Assembly (NCBI RefSeq): GCF_018760365.1
Contig: NZ_JAHIAB010000001.1
Span: 679,131 to 743,130 of the forward strand
Length of the DNA stretch: 64,000 bases
Reading direction: 5' to 3'
Origin: Pseudooceanicola endophyticus
GTDB taxonomy: Bacteria > Pseudomonadota > Alphaproteobacteria > Rhodobacterales > Rhodobacteraceae
The notes beneath the pieces were generated by a model. That model made no database searches. It saw nothing but the letters and a program-made list of their open reading frames with translations, and was not told the origin of the DNA. Below are positions 46,700-56,627 of the stretch, in pieces (position 1 is the stretch's first letter; each line of letters opens with the position of its first letter). The position numbers and the translations under genes were made by a program.

Positions 46700-47830
46700 T
46701 CACCCGAAGAACCGGGAGGCCATCTCCGGCCCCAGGTAGGCCAGCCGCCCGCCCGCCACGGTCGCGCCGACGCGCCCCGTCTCGGGGTCCAGCAGCAGCA
46801 GGTCGGCGCGCAGCCCGGCCTCGATCCGGCCACGATCCGTCATCCCCAGAACCCGCGCCGGCCCGTCCGACACCAGCGCCCAGGCGGCTTCCAGCCCCAT
46901 CGTTTCCGCCAGTTTCAGCGCGCCCTGGCGCGGCGCCGGGTAATGGTAATCCGACGCGAGCGCCGCGCAGAGCCCCTGCCCGATCAGCGCCTGCGCCGAA
47001 ACCTTGCCGGCATGAGAGGCGCCGCGCACCACGTTGGGCGCACCCATGATCACCGGCTCGCCAGCCGCGACGGCGGCCTGCGCGGCCTCAAGCGTCTCGG
47101 GAAACTCCGAGATCCCGGCGCCAAGCGCCCGCCAGAAGGCCCGCCGTTCAGCACTGTCGTCATCATGGCTGCCGAAGCGCACGCCGGGCAGGCGCGCCAC
47201 CAGCGCCGCCACCGCCGGGCCGACCTCGGCGCTGCGCTGATGCAGCGCCTGCATCAGCGCCAGATGCGCCTCCGGAGAGCGTCCGCTCTTAAGCGCCTGT
47301 CCGGTCAGACGCGGCGGTTTGCGCCCCTCCGACAGCTGGCGGTGCGGCAGGTGATCGTTGAACACGACATAGCCGACCCCGAAGCGCTCCACGCAGGCGG
47401 CAATGGCGTCGAAATCGTCCAGAAGATGGCTCTCGACCCGCAGCTGCACGCGCAGGTCCACCGCCTGAAGCGGCGCCACGGCGGCGTGGGCCTCCAGCAT
47501 GGCACGGGCGAAATCGGGGCCGCGCATCCCCCCCTCCCAGGACCAGAACTGCGCCAGCATGGCGGTGGTGATGCCGTTCGCGGCCAGCTCGACCGCCAGC
47601 ATCGCCAGCCCGTCGCCCATGTCGAGCATGGCGCCCCGGCGCGGCGCCAGGTGGCGTTCGAAGCCGTCACCATGGGGATCGACGATCCCCGGCAGTAGCA
47701 GGAAGCCCGAGGCATCCACCGCCCGTCCGCAGGGCGCATCGACGATCCGCCCCTCGGTGATCCCGACGGGCGTTTCGATCAGCCCGCCCGGGCGCAGCAC
47801 CCGGGCACCGGTAAAATGGAACGGAATCAT
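46700..47830 (-). CDS. phnM: PhnM-like amidohydrolase (ribose 1-methylphosphonate 5-triphosphate diphosphatase family)
   Basis: An amidohydrolase of 376 residues. Members of the PhnM family remove pyrophosphate from ribose phosphonate triphosphate in the C-P lyase pathway. The metal motif is PGIVDPHGDGFERH near residue 48, with VESHLLDD near 135, FNDHLPHRQ near 165 and SHDDDSAERR near 230. I chose ATG 47830. No other phn gene is near, so it may serve another pathway or a distant phn cluster. Confidence 0.85.
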   Translation of the reverse strand: MIPFHFTGARVLRPGGLIETPVGITEGRIVDAPCGRAVDASGFLLLPGIVDPHGDGFERHLAPRRGAMLDMGDGLAMLAVELAANGITTAMLAQFWSWEGGMRGPDFARAMLEAHAAVAPLQAVDLRVQLRVESHLLDDFDAIAACVERFGVGYVVFNDHLPHRQLSEGRKPPRLTGQALKSGRSPEAHLALMQALHQRSAEVGPAVAALVARLPGVRFGSHDDDSAERRAFWRALGAGISEFPETLEAAQAAVAAGEPVIMGAPNVVRGASHAGKVSAQALIGQGLCAALASDYHYPAPRQGALKLAETMGLEAAWALVSDGPARVLGMTDRGRIEAGLRADLLLLDPETGRVGATVAGGRLAYLGPEMASRFFG

Positions 47831-47911
47831 GCCGCAACTCCGGCGGCGCTGGCGCAAGCTCTGTCAGTCATGCCCCCCGCTAGCACGGCGCAGCGGGCGG
47901 GCGGAAGACCC

Positions 47912-48433
47912 TCAGCGCGTAGGCGCCATGTCCAGGGCGTCGAAGGCCTCGGCATAGACCAGGCGCTCATGGGCGAAGGCAGTACCGGGCTTGATCGGAT
48001 ACATCAGCGTCTGCTGCGCATCATAGGGAGTCGAGAGGTTCTGCGCCGCCTTGTAGGTGAAACCGAAGCGCTGGTAGTAGCGCCCGTCGCCCAGCACGGT
48101 GACCGCCGCCGCCCGCGCCCGGCGGGCATAATCCAGCCCGTAGCGGATCAGATCGGCACCGATGCCGCTGCCATGGTAGCTGGGAATCACCGAAAGCGAG
48201 GACAGCGCGAACCAGTCCTCGGGGCTGACATGGCGCGAAAAGCCGATATAGCCGACGGCCTCGTCCCGTGCATCGAAGGCCAGAAGCTCGACCGCCATGT
48301 CGCCGTTGTCGCGCAGGGTGCTGACCAGACGCGCCTCTGCCGGGGTCTCGTACCCCTGGGTCAGCACGTTGCCGACCCGGACTTCGTCCCCGGGCTCGAA
48401 CAGCCGCATGGTGATCTTCACGTTCTTCGCCAT
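47912..48433 (-). CDS. GNAT family N-acetyltransferase (YhbS-like)
   Basis: A single-domain acetyltransferase of 173 residues. The acetyl-CoA loop reads SYHGSGIGADLIRYGLDYA near residue 82 and the family end GDGRYYQRFGFTYKAA near 115. GNAT proteins of this type are annotated as YhbS-like. The substrate is unknown. It stands alone; its downstream neighbour phnM is 81 bases away and in the same direction. Confidence 0.88.
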   Translation of the reverse strand: MAKNVKITMRLFEPGDEVRVGNVLTQGYETPAEARLVSTLRDNGDMAVELLAFDARDEAVGYIGFSRHVSPEDWFALSSLSVIPSYHGSGIGADLIRYGLDYARRARAAAVTVLGDGRYYQRFGFTYKAAQNLSTPYDAQQTLMYPIKPGTAFAHERLVYAEAFDALDMAPTR

Positions 48434-48645
48434 ACCAATAATCCCGGCTCAAATCTGACATTGCGGGCACTGGGCCCCGCACCGGATCAACTGTACCGCG
48501 CGGCCCGGGCGGTGCAGCCCCCCGGATGCGGCAGAGCGGCGATATATCGCAAATCTTTAACGCATGTGATGAATTTGCAGCCGTTTCCGTGTCCGGACCC
48601 TGGTATCCGCACCTTGGCGTTTACCGGAACCGATTGCCCGCAAAC

Positions 48646-48671
48646 GAAAAAGGGGGGCCGAAGCCCCCCTT
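48646..48671 (-). terminator. Terminator of groESL
   Basis: On the minus strand AGGGGGGC, loop TTCG, GCCCCCCT and then a T-run (TTTTTCGTTTG). The stem uses 48652-48658 and 48663-48669. Confidence 0.92.
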
Positions 48672-48705
48672 TCCCGCCGGGCCGAAGCCCGAATGTTCGG
48701 ATGAA

Positions 48706-50382
<1,677 letters not shown>

Positions 50383-50408
50383 TCAGGGTCAGTGCCAATC
50401 CGTGAGGA

Positions 50409-50696
50409 TCAGGCGATGACGCCCATGATGTCGCTTTCCTTCATGATCAGCAGCTCTTTGCCGTCCAGCGTGATCTCGGTACCGGACCACTTGCCGAACA
50501 GGATGCGGTCGCCTTCCTTGACGTCCATGGCAACGCGGTTGCCAGCATCATCCTTGGCGCCTTCGCCAACGGCAATGACCTTGCCCTCGGCGGGCTTTTC
50601 TTTAGCGCTGTCGGGGATGATCAGACCGCCGGCGGTCTTTGCTTCGCTTTCGACGCGCTCGACGAGCACACGGTCATGCAGCGGTTTGAATGCCAT
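50409..50696 (-). CDS. groES: Co-chaperonin GroES
   Basis: The lid of the GroEL ring, 95 residues, normal length. The mobile loop region [19 protein letters not shown] near residue 18 and the end [14 protein letters not shown] are diagnostic. I chose ATG 50696, which opens the family N-terminus ([14 protein letters not shown]). It is the first gene of the groESL operon, controlled by the CIRCE element upstream. Confidence 0.98.
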   Translation of the reverse strand: MAFKPLHDRVLVERVESEAKTAGGLIIPDSAKEKPAEGKVIAVGEGAKDDAGNRVAMDVKEGDRILFGKWSGTEITLDGKELLIMKESDIMGVIA

Positions 50697-50749
50697 CTCT
50701 GAGGCTCCTTGGCTCAAAGTTTCTCCCTTGGGCCCGCCCCTGGCGGGCA

Positions 50750-50776
50750 TTAGCACTCGGTCTTGATGAGTGCTAA
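50750..50776 (-). promoter_or_regulatory. CIRCE element (HrcA operator) of groESL
   Basis: TTAGCACTC at 50750-50758, nine bases, then GAGTGCTAA at 50768-50776. This is an exact match to the consensus. HrcA, which is not in this window, should repress the operon here until heat shock. Confidence 0.96.
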
Positions 50777-50784
50777 CGGCACCT

Positions 50785-50813
50785 GAGATAGGCAAGCGAT
50801 CCGGAGCTGTCAA
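50785..50813 (-). promoter_or_regulatory. groESL promoter
   Basis: On the minus strand TTGACA (50808-50813), 17 bases and TATCTC (50785-50790), immediately upstream of CIRCE. This is a typical housekeeping-type promoter placed so that CIRCE lies just after the start of transcription. Confidence 0.85.
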
Positions 50814-51031
50814 CGATCCTGTCCGGAAAAAACTTCCTGCTGCGAAGCAGAGCGAAGAAAGCGGGCAGTCGGGTCAAGGCACCACAAGATATGGGGACAC
50901 CCCGCCTTGCGGATAAGGGCCTCGGCACCGATCTGCCACGCAGGGAAAAGAATCGCCTGCCCCGGGGAACCGGGGCGCCCCCTGCGGCGTCTTGACCACA
51001 CAGCGCCATCGCACCCTCCGGGAGCCCCGCC

Positions 51032-51385
51032 ATGCAGACCAGAACCGTGACCCGCCTTTGGCAGCAAGAGCGCCAGCTCTGGACCGGCGACAGCGCCCGC
51101 TTCGCCCGCCGCCTGTCCCCCGCCTGCCTGATGGCCTTTCCCGACGGCGCCATCCTGCGCGGCGCCGAGATCCTGCGCTCCCTGAGCGCCGCGCCGCGCT
51201 GGCAGGCGGTCGAGATGCACGGCCAGCGCCTGTCGGAACACCATGGCGCCGTGGTACTGGCCTACCGGGCGCGGGCCCGCCACGCCGGGCGCGCGGATTA
51301 CGATTGCCTGTGCACCTCCTGCTGGGTGCCGCGCGACGGCGTCTGGCAGATGATCCAGCACCATCAGGCGCCGCTGGCCGCCTGA
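51032..51385 (+). CDS. SnoaL/NTF2-like fold protein (DUF4440 type)
   Basis: A small cone-fold protein of 117 residues (MQTRTVTRLWQQERQLWTGD start; LRGAEILRSLSAAPRW near 42; SCWVPRDGVWQMIQHHQAP end). The pattern of a first helix, acid loop and strand pair ending in WQMIQHHQ matches the DUF4440 group, often called nuclear transport factor 2-like. The function is unknown. It converges with the DUF2161 gene and overlaps its end by 22 bases. Confidence 0.78.
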   Translation: MQTRTVTRLWQQERQLWTGDSARFARRLSPACLMAFPDGAILRGAEILRSLSAAPRWQAVEMHGQRLSEHHGAVVLAYRARARHAGRADYDCLCTSCWVPRDGVWQMIQHHQAPLAA

Positions 51386-52020
51386 GCCTCCAGCGCGTCC
51401 CGCCCTTCCGGGCGCAGCGCGTAGACCCCCTTCTCCACCCGCTCGAACCAGCCGTAATGATCGTCGCGCATGATCTGGGTGGCGCGCGGCACGGCGGCGG
51501 CGCGGGCGACTTCGGCGCCCCGGCAGGCGCCGGCCAGCGCCAGATGCGCGGCGCAGCGCAGCGCATCCTGGCGGTAGGCGGTGACGATGCCCGCCCGGCT
51601 GCCCCCCGTATTGGGATCGCCCTGCCGTTTCGAGAATTCCCGCAGCAGCCGCCCCTGCCGCGCCTTCACCTTGCGCGGCGCATAGGGACCGGGATCGCAC
51701 TGCGCCTCGACATAGCCATCGCGCAGCCGCACCGTCAGCAGACCCAGCCCCAGCCGCCGGCACAGCGCCACGTGGCGCGCCAGCGTCTTGCGCCCCTTCA
51801 CCGCCGGCACCGCAAGATAGACGAAATCCGTCACCCCCAGCCGGTCGATCCCCTGCTGGATCAGCTGCAGGCTCATCGCGGTCTTCATCTCGACGATCAC
51901 CGGGTCCGGGTCATCCCCGCGCATCGCCATGACATCGGCGCCCGCGACCTCGGCCTTCACCGCGTAGCCCTGCCCTTCCAGGTAGGCCTTCACCGGGGCG
52001 TAAAGATCCGTTTCCTTCAG
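51364..52020 (-). CDS. DUF2161 family protein, PD-(D/E)XK nuclease-like
   Basis: A predicted PD-(D/E)XK-type phosphodiesterase of 218 residues: KETDLYAPVKAYLE at the start, then ADVMAMRG and DPVIVEMKTAMS near residue 40, the D...E-x-K core. A DNA-binding-like tail follows. I chose a CTG start at 52020 because AAGGAGG lies six bases upstream and homologues begin at the same place; the nearest upstream ATG is at 52050, where the Shine-Dalgarno would lie inside the gene. Rare start, moderate certainty. Confidence 0.75.
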   Translation of the reverse strand: MKETDLYAPVKAYLEGQGYAVKAEVAGADVMAMRGDDPDPVIVEMKTAMSLQLIQQGIDRLGVTDFVYLAVPAVKGRKTLARHVALCRRLGLGLLTVRLRDGYVEAQCDPGPYAPRKVKARQGRLLREFSKRQGDPNTGGSRAGIVTAYRQDALRCAAHLALAGACRGAEVARAAAVPRATQIMRDDHYGWFERVEKGVYALRPEGRDALEAQAASGA

Positions 52021-52100
52021 CGTTTCCCTCCTTCGATGCCGCCCCGACATGCGCCTGTGGCTGCCCTGCGCCGTTTTCGCGCAAGCCGCAGCGCGACCGG

Positions 52101-52129
52101 GTGACTTCGTTTCGCGCCCCACTTATAAG
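52101..52129 (+). promoter_or_regulatory. Probable ppaC promoter
   Basis: GTGACT at 52101-52106, 17 bases, TATAAG at 52124-52129, 40 bases before the ppaC ATG. Confidence 0.5.
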
Positions 52130-52168
52130 GGCCGCGGATTCCATTTTTCGCAACGACGGAAGCATCTC

Positions 52169-53089
52169 ATGACGATCAAGGTCTTTGGCCACAAGTCCCC
52201 CGACACCGATTCCACCGGCTCCCCGATCATCTGGGCCTGGTACCTCTCCGAGGTCGAGGGCAAGCCTGCCGAAGCCAAGCTGCTGGGCGAGCCCAACACC
52301 GAAGCCGCCTTCATCCTGGAGAAATGGGGCTTCGACAAGCCCGAGATCATTTCCGAAGTCACCGCTGACGACACCGTCGTCATCGTCGACACCAACAACC
52401 CCGCGGAACTGCCCGCCGCGATCAACGACGCCAACGTCGTGCAGATCATCGACCACCACAAGCTGGTCGGCGGCCTGGAAACCAAGGGTCCGATCGACAT
52501 CACCATCAAGCCGCTCGCCTGCACCGCGACCATCATGTACGACCTGATGGGCGATGCCGCGGCCAAGATGCCCGACAACATCAAGGGCGCGATGCTGTCC
52601 TGCATCCTGTCGGACACGCTGGAATTCCGTTCGCCCACCACCACCGACGTGGACAAGGCCCTGGCCGAGAAACTGGCAGCCGAGCTGAACCTGGACATCG
52701 CGTCCTACGCCTCGGAAATGTTCGAAGCGAAATCCGACGTCTCGGCCTTCTCCGATGCGGAACTGATCCGCATGGATTCGAAGGAATACGAGGTCGGCGG
52801 CACCAAGTTCCGCGTCTCGGTGCTGGAAACCACCGCGCCGAAGATCGTGCTGGATCGCAAGGCGTCGCTGATGGAAAGCTTCAAGGCCGTCGCCGCCGAG
52901 GATGGCGTGGACGAGGTGCTGCTGTTCGTCGTCGACATCCTGAACGAGGAAGCCACCATGTTCATCCCCAACGACCTGGTGAAGGGCGTGGCGGAAAAGA
53001 GCTTTGGCGCGACCGTTTCGGGCGACACCGTGGTCCTGCCGGGCATCATGTCCCGCAAGAAGCAGATCATCCCGAACCTGGCCGTCTGA
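52169..53089 (+). CDS. ppaC: Manganese-dependent inorganic pyrophosphatase (family II)
   Basis: Hydrolyses pyrophosphate to phosphate, a DHH-family enzyme of 306 residues. The metal motifs GHKSPDTDS near residue 7, DTNN near 75, IDHHKLVGG near 96 and SDTLEFRS near 149 are visible. Family II is less usual in proteobacteria than family I but is known in Rhodobacterales. A strong terminator follows at 53111. Confidence 0.95.
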   Translation: MTIKVFGHKSPDTDSTGSPIIWAWYLSEVEGKPAEAKLLGEPNTEAAFILEKWGFDKPEIISEVTADDTVVIVDTNNPAELPAAINDANVVQIIDHHKLVGGLETKGPIDITIKPLACTATIMYDLMGDAAAKMPDNIKGAMLSCILSDTLEFRSPTTTDVDKALAEKLAAELNLDIASYASEMFEAKSDVSAFSDAELIRMDSKEYEVGGTKFRVSVLETTAPKIVLDRKASLMESFKAVAAEDGVDEVLLFVVDILNEEATMFIPNDLVKGVAEKSFGATVSGDTVVLPGIMSRKKQIIPNLAV

Positions 53090-53110
53090 GGTTTCGGACC
53101 CGGGAACGGA

Positions 53111-53138
53111 AAGGGGCGCCCCGCGGGGCGCCCCTTTT
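53111..53138 (+). terminator. Terminator of ppaC
   Basis: AAGGGGCGCCCC at 53111-53122 and GGGGCGCCCCTT at 53125-53136 with a 2-base nominal loop, ending in TTTT at 53135-53138. It is symmetric enough to act in both directions, so it may also serve the convergent MFS gene. Confidence 0.88.
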
Positions 53139-53159
53139 GCATTCGGCAAGGCCCTTCCT

Positions 53160-54347
53160 TCAGGCCCGCACCGGCATCACCGCGCGTTCGCGGAACAGCA
53201 GCACCGACAGGCCCGCGCAGACCAGCGCGGCCACCCCGAAGATCGAGAAGGCGGTGGTGAAGCCATGCGTCCCGATGATCGGCTGAGAGATCAGGGGCGA
53301 CAGGAACTGGCCGAGGAAGATCGAGGTGCCGATCAGACCCGAGCACAGGCTGCGCCGCCTGGCCGGTGCCACGTCCATGACCGAGGCCATCACCGTCGGC
53401 ACGATCAGCCCCGGGCCGGTGCCCAGCAGCAGGCCCGCGATGGTGGCGAAGACCATGTTGGAGGACTGGCCCATCAGTTCGAATCCCGCGCACATCAGCA
53501 CGAAGCCGCAGGCCATGACCCCGGCACGGCCCAGGGCGGCGCGCAGCTTCGGATAGATGAAGGTGACCGAACCCGAGGCGAAGAAGGCTGCCACCAGCAC
53601 GATGGAGGCCGCCATCGGCTCCGGATGGCCGATCTCGGCCATGTAGAAGGCGATCTGGGTGGGCACGATGTAATAGCCGACAAAGACCATCAGCCCCAGG
53701 AACAGCGCCACGCCCAGCATCAGGCCCCAGCCCGGCTGACCGCCGCCGCCCGCCTGGGCATGGGCCGTGGCATGGTCGTGATGCGCAGGTTCGCTCAGGG
53801 AAACCGCCATGACCGGCAGGTAGATCAGGCCGACGAAATACAGCACGAAGGGCAGGAAGGCGGAATGGCCCGCCAGATCACCGGCGATGCCGATGAAGAC
53901 CACGCCGCCGTAGCTCATGAAGGCCATCTGCAGCGCCATGAACTTGCCGCGCACGGGGCCGTGGAAATACTCGGCCGCCAGAGCGGTCAGCGGCGCCATG
54001 ACCAGCGCCACGGCCAGGCCCAGCAGCAGGCGGCTGGCCAGCAGCAGCGGCAGGGTCGGCAGCCACAGGCCCCCGGTCCCGGCGATGGCGAACAGCGCCG
54101 CGCCGGTCATGATCATCCGCTTGCGCCCGAAACTGTCGGCGAAATGCCCGGCGATGGGCGCGCAGATCGCCACCAGCAGAGAGGGGGCGGTGACCAGCAA
54201 CCGCGTCAGCAGCCCGGCATTGGGCGTGTCCCTGAAATGGTCGGCAATCCCGGCGAGGCCGGGGCTGATGATGGCGTTGGACATGATCGTCAGTGTTGCG
54301 GCAAGCAGCAGGGCAATCGCCCGACGGTCCTTGAGCAAGGAACCCAT
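53160..54347 (-). CDS. MFS transporter (drug efflux type)
   Basis: A 12-helix major facilitator of 395 residues. The motif A loop DSFGRKRMIMTGA near residue 70 and GLLLGTGPGLIVPTVMASVMD (split in reading) near 300 mark the 12-TMS drug:H+ antiporter group. A His-rich central loop (EPAHHDHATAHAQ) joins the halves. I chose ATG 54347; a longer frame continues upstream only through antisense sequence. It is divergent from a TetR gene that probably represses it. Confidence 0.88.
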   Translation of the reverse strand: MGSLLKDRRAIALLLAATLTIMSNAIISPGLAGIADHFRDTPNAGLLTRLLVTAPSLLVAICAPIAGHFADSFGRKRMIMTGAALFAIAGTGGLWLPTLPLLLASRLLLGLAVALVMAPLTALAAEYFHGPVRGKFMALQMAFMSYGGVVFIGIAGDLAGHSAFLPFVLYFVGLIYLPVMAVSLSEPAHHDHATAHAQAGGGGQPGWGLMLGVALFLGLMVFVGYYIVPTQIAFYMAEIGHPEPMAASIVLVAAFFASGSVTFIYPKLRAALGRAGVMACGFVLMCAGFELMGQSSNMVFATIAGLLLGTGPGLIVPTVMASVMDVAPARRRSLCSGLIGTSIFLGQFLSPLISQPIIGTHGFTTAFSIFGVAALVCAGLSVLLFRERAVMPVRA

Positions 54348-54377
54348 GGGTGGTGTACCTTCGAATCTGGAGAGGAG

Positions 54378-54410
54378 AGTTACAACTTTCACTTTCCGTA
54401 ACTTGTAACT
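54378..54410. promoter_or_regulatory. Inverted repeat, probable TetR operator
   Basis: AGTTACAA at 54378-54385 and TTGTAACT at 54403-54410 are perfect inverted copies with 17 bases between, located in the 96-base gap between the divergent MFS and TetR genes. A further GTAAC at 54398-54402 sits inside. Confidence 0.65.
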
Positions 54411-54443
54411 AAATTGCTCGCAAGACTGTGAGGAGAGGATCGG

Positions 54444-55046
54444 ATGCCGCGCACGGGGCTTTCTGCCGAAGAGCTGAAACAGACGGCGGTGCGCATTGCC
54501 AGCGCCCGCATCACCTCTCAGGGATATGCCCGCCTGCGGATGACCGATGTCGCGGCCGAGATCGGCGTCAGCCATGCCGCCCTCTATGCCCATTTCCGCG
54601 ACAAGGCCGCGCTGCTGGACGCGGTGGTGGATTGCTGGCTGATCACCGCCCGCCACCGCCTGAAGGAGATCGCCGAGGGTCCGGGCAGCGCCGAGGACCG
54701 GCTGGAGACCTTCTTTGTCGAGCGCGTGCGCCTCAAGCGCGAGGGGGCGCGGCGCGACCCCGAGCTGCACGAGGCCTATTGCCAGGTTTCGGACCGGCTG
54801 CGCGATGTGGTGACCGGGCACCTGGATGACATGCAGGCGACCATCGCGGTGCTGCTTCGGCAGACCATCCCGACGCTGGCGGACCCGGCCCATGCGGCGG
54901 CGGTGCTGCAAACCGCGCTGATCGGCTTCAACCACCCCCGCCTGGTGCGCGACTTCCTGCATATCGACGATGCCACCACCGAACGGCGCCTGCGCGACAC
55001 GCTGCGCACCATGCTGCGGGGGCTGCGCGCCGACCCGACCGCCTGA
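54444..55046 (+). CDS. TetR family transcriptional regulator
   Basis: A repressor of 200 residues. The HTH covers about 10-55 (ASARITSQGYARLRMTDVA then IGVSHAALYAHFRDKAALLDAV). The rest is the helical ligand and dimer domain. It is divergent from the MFS transporter and probably binds the inverted repeat at 54378-54410, releasing it on binding a drug or metabolite. Confidence 0.9.
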   Translation: MPRTGLSAEELKQTAVRIASARITSQGYARLRMTDVAAEIGVSHAALYAHFRDKAALLDAVVDCWLITARHRLKEIAEGPGSAEDRLETFFVERVRLKREGARRDPELHEAYCQVSDRLRDVVTGHLDDMQATIAVLLRQTIPTLADPAHAAAVLQTALIGFNHPRLVRDFLHIDDATTERRLRDTLRTMLRGLRADPTA

Positions 55047-55165
55047 ACGGGCGTGCCCCCGGCGCAACCCTGCCACCGGGATCCGCATCGCCTCTGGCCC
55101 CCGGGGGGCATCTGCGCCATATCTCTGCCCGAGCCCACCGCCCAACAGCCTGGACCAGAGATCAC

Positions 55166-56038
55166 ATGACCCGGATCATTTCCTCCCTCGCCGACATCTC
55201 CGACGATTACGACGCGCTTTTCGTCGATCTCTGGGGCTGCGTGCACAACGGCATCACCGCCTATCCCGCCGCCGTCGCGGCCCTTGAGGCCTATCGCACC
55301 AAGGGCGGCACCGTGGTTCTGGTGACGAACTCTCCGCGCACCCGCGCCGCCGTGACCAAGCAGCTGGTGGGCTTTGGCGCACCGGAAAGCTGCTACGACA
55401 CCATCGCCACCTCGGGCGACGCCGCGCGCACCGCGATGTTCGAGGGCGTCGTCGGTCAGAACGTCTGGTTCATCGGCAGCCAGGAAGAGACCGTCTTCTT
55501 CGAGCCGCCGAAGATCCTCGACAACCCGATGCAGATCAACCACGTCCCCCTGGACGAGGCCGAGGGCATCGTCTGCACCGGCCCGCTTGATCCGATGGCC
55601 GATCCCGAGGTCTACCGGGGCGAATTCCTGCTGGCCAAGACCAAGGGCCTAAAGCTGCTCTGTGCCAACCCCGACATCGTGGTGGACCGCGGCGATCACC
55701 GCGAATGGTGCGCCGGCGCGCTGGCCAAGCTTTACACCGAGATGGGCGGCGAGAGCCTCTATTTCGGCAAGCCGCATCCGCCGATCTACGACCTGGCACG
55801 CCGCCGGCTGGCGAAACTGGGCAAGGACGTGCCCTCGGACCGGATCCTGGCGATCGGCGACGGCATCCACACCGACATCCAGGGCGCCATGGGCGAAGGC
55901 ATCGACAGCCTGTTCATCACCGGCGGACTGGCCGAGAAGGAAACCCGGACCACCGACCAGCCCGAGGAGGCCGCGCTGAAGGCCTATCTGGAGCAGGCGC
56001 AGATGGAACCGACCTTCTCCATCGGCTTCCTGCGTTAA
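55166..56038 (+). CDS. HAD-superfamily hydrolase, class IIA (TIGR01459 type)
   Basis: A HAD phosphatase of 290 residues. Motif I is FVDLWGCVHNG near residue 19, which replaces the usual second aspartate with a glycine-cysteine stretch as in the TIGR01459 group. Motif II is VTNSPR near 52, motif III KPHPPIYDLA near 200, and motif IV IGDGIHTDIQGA near 230. The missing second aspartate makes phosphatase activity uncertain. The substrate is unknown. Confidence 0.88.
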   Translation: MTRIISSLADISDDYDALFVDLWGCVHNGITAYPAAVAALEAYRTKGGTVVLVTNSPRTRAAVTKQLVGFGAPESCYDTIATSGDAARTAMFEGVVGQNVWFIGSQEETVFFEPPKILDNPMQINHVPLDEAEGIVCTGPLDPMADPEVYRGEFLLAKTKGLKLLCANPDIVVDRGDHREWCAGALAKLYTEMGGESLYFGKPHPPIYDLARRRLAKLGKDVPSDRILAIGDGIHTDIQGAMGEGIDSLFITGGLAEKETRTTDQPEEAALKAYLEQAQMEPTFSIGFLR

Positions 56039-56065
56039 GACCTTAGCAGGATTGCCCGAGACAAT

Positions 56066-56092
56066 CGGATGGGTAATAAAATTACCCATCCG
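56066..56092. promoter_or_regulatory. 27-bp perfect inverted repeat
   Basis: CGGATGGGTAAT at 56066-56077, AAA, then ATTACCCATCCG at 56081-56092. It lies between the HAD and MaoC genes. With no T-run after it, it is either an operator for the MaoC gene or a transcript-end hairpin for the HAD gene. Confidence 0.6.
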
Positions 56093-56145
56093 GCCACCTC
56101 CCGCGCCGGATTGTGACCTGCCCACAGACTCCCGGAGGAGGGTAC

Positions 56146-56586
56146 ATGGACAATTTCCCGCGCGGCACGATCTGCATCGAAGATATCGAGATGGGCATGA
56201 CCCGGCACCTGCGCAAAGAGGTGACCGATGCCGATATCGAGAAATTCGCCGAAGTCTCGACCGACCGCAATCCGGTGCATCTGGATGACAGCTATGCCCG
56301 CGACACGATCTTCGGCGGGCGCATCGCCCACGGGATGCTGACCGCCGGGCTGATCTCGGCGGTGATCGGGGAACAGCTGCCGGGCCATGGCTCGGTCTAT
56401 CTTGGACAATCGCTGAAATTCCTCGCCCCCGTGCGCCCCGGCGACGTGGTGCGCGCCGAGGTCGAGGTCGTGGGGATCGAGGTCGACCGCCGCCGGGTGA
56501 CCCTCGATTGCCGCTGCGAGGTCGCGGGCAAGACCGTGCTGGCCGGAGAGGCGCTGGTCATGGCGCCCTCCCGCAAGTTCGACTGA
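56146..56586 (+). CDS. MaoC family dehydratase
   Basis: A hot-dog fold (R)-specific enoyl-CoA hydratase-like protein of 146 residues. The active site is in DRNPVHLDDSYA near residue 44 (aspartate and histidine) and GGRIAHGML near 62. GGAGGAGGG precedes the ATG at 56146. It could hydrate enoyl-CoA in fatty acid or PHB metabolism; the chain length is not visible. Confidence 0.92.
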   Translation: MDNFPRGTICIEDIEMGMTRHLRKEVTDADIEKFAEVSTDRNPVHLDDSYARDTIFGGRIAHGMLTAGLISAVIGEQLPGHGSVYLGQSLKFLAPVRPGDVVRAEVEVVGIEVDRRRVTLDCRCEVAGKTVLAGEALVMAPSRKFD

Positions 56587-56627
56587 GGGCGCTGGACAGG
56601 GCCCGCGGCAAGCCGCATGAAGACCGC

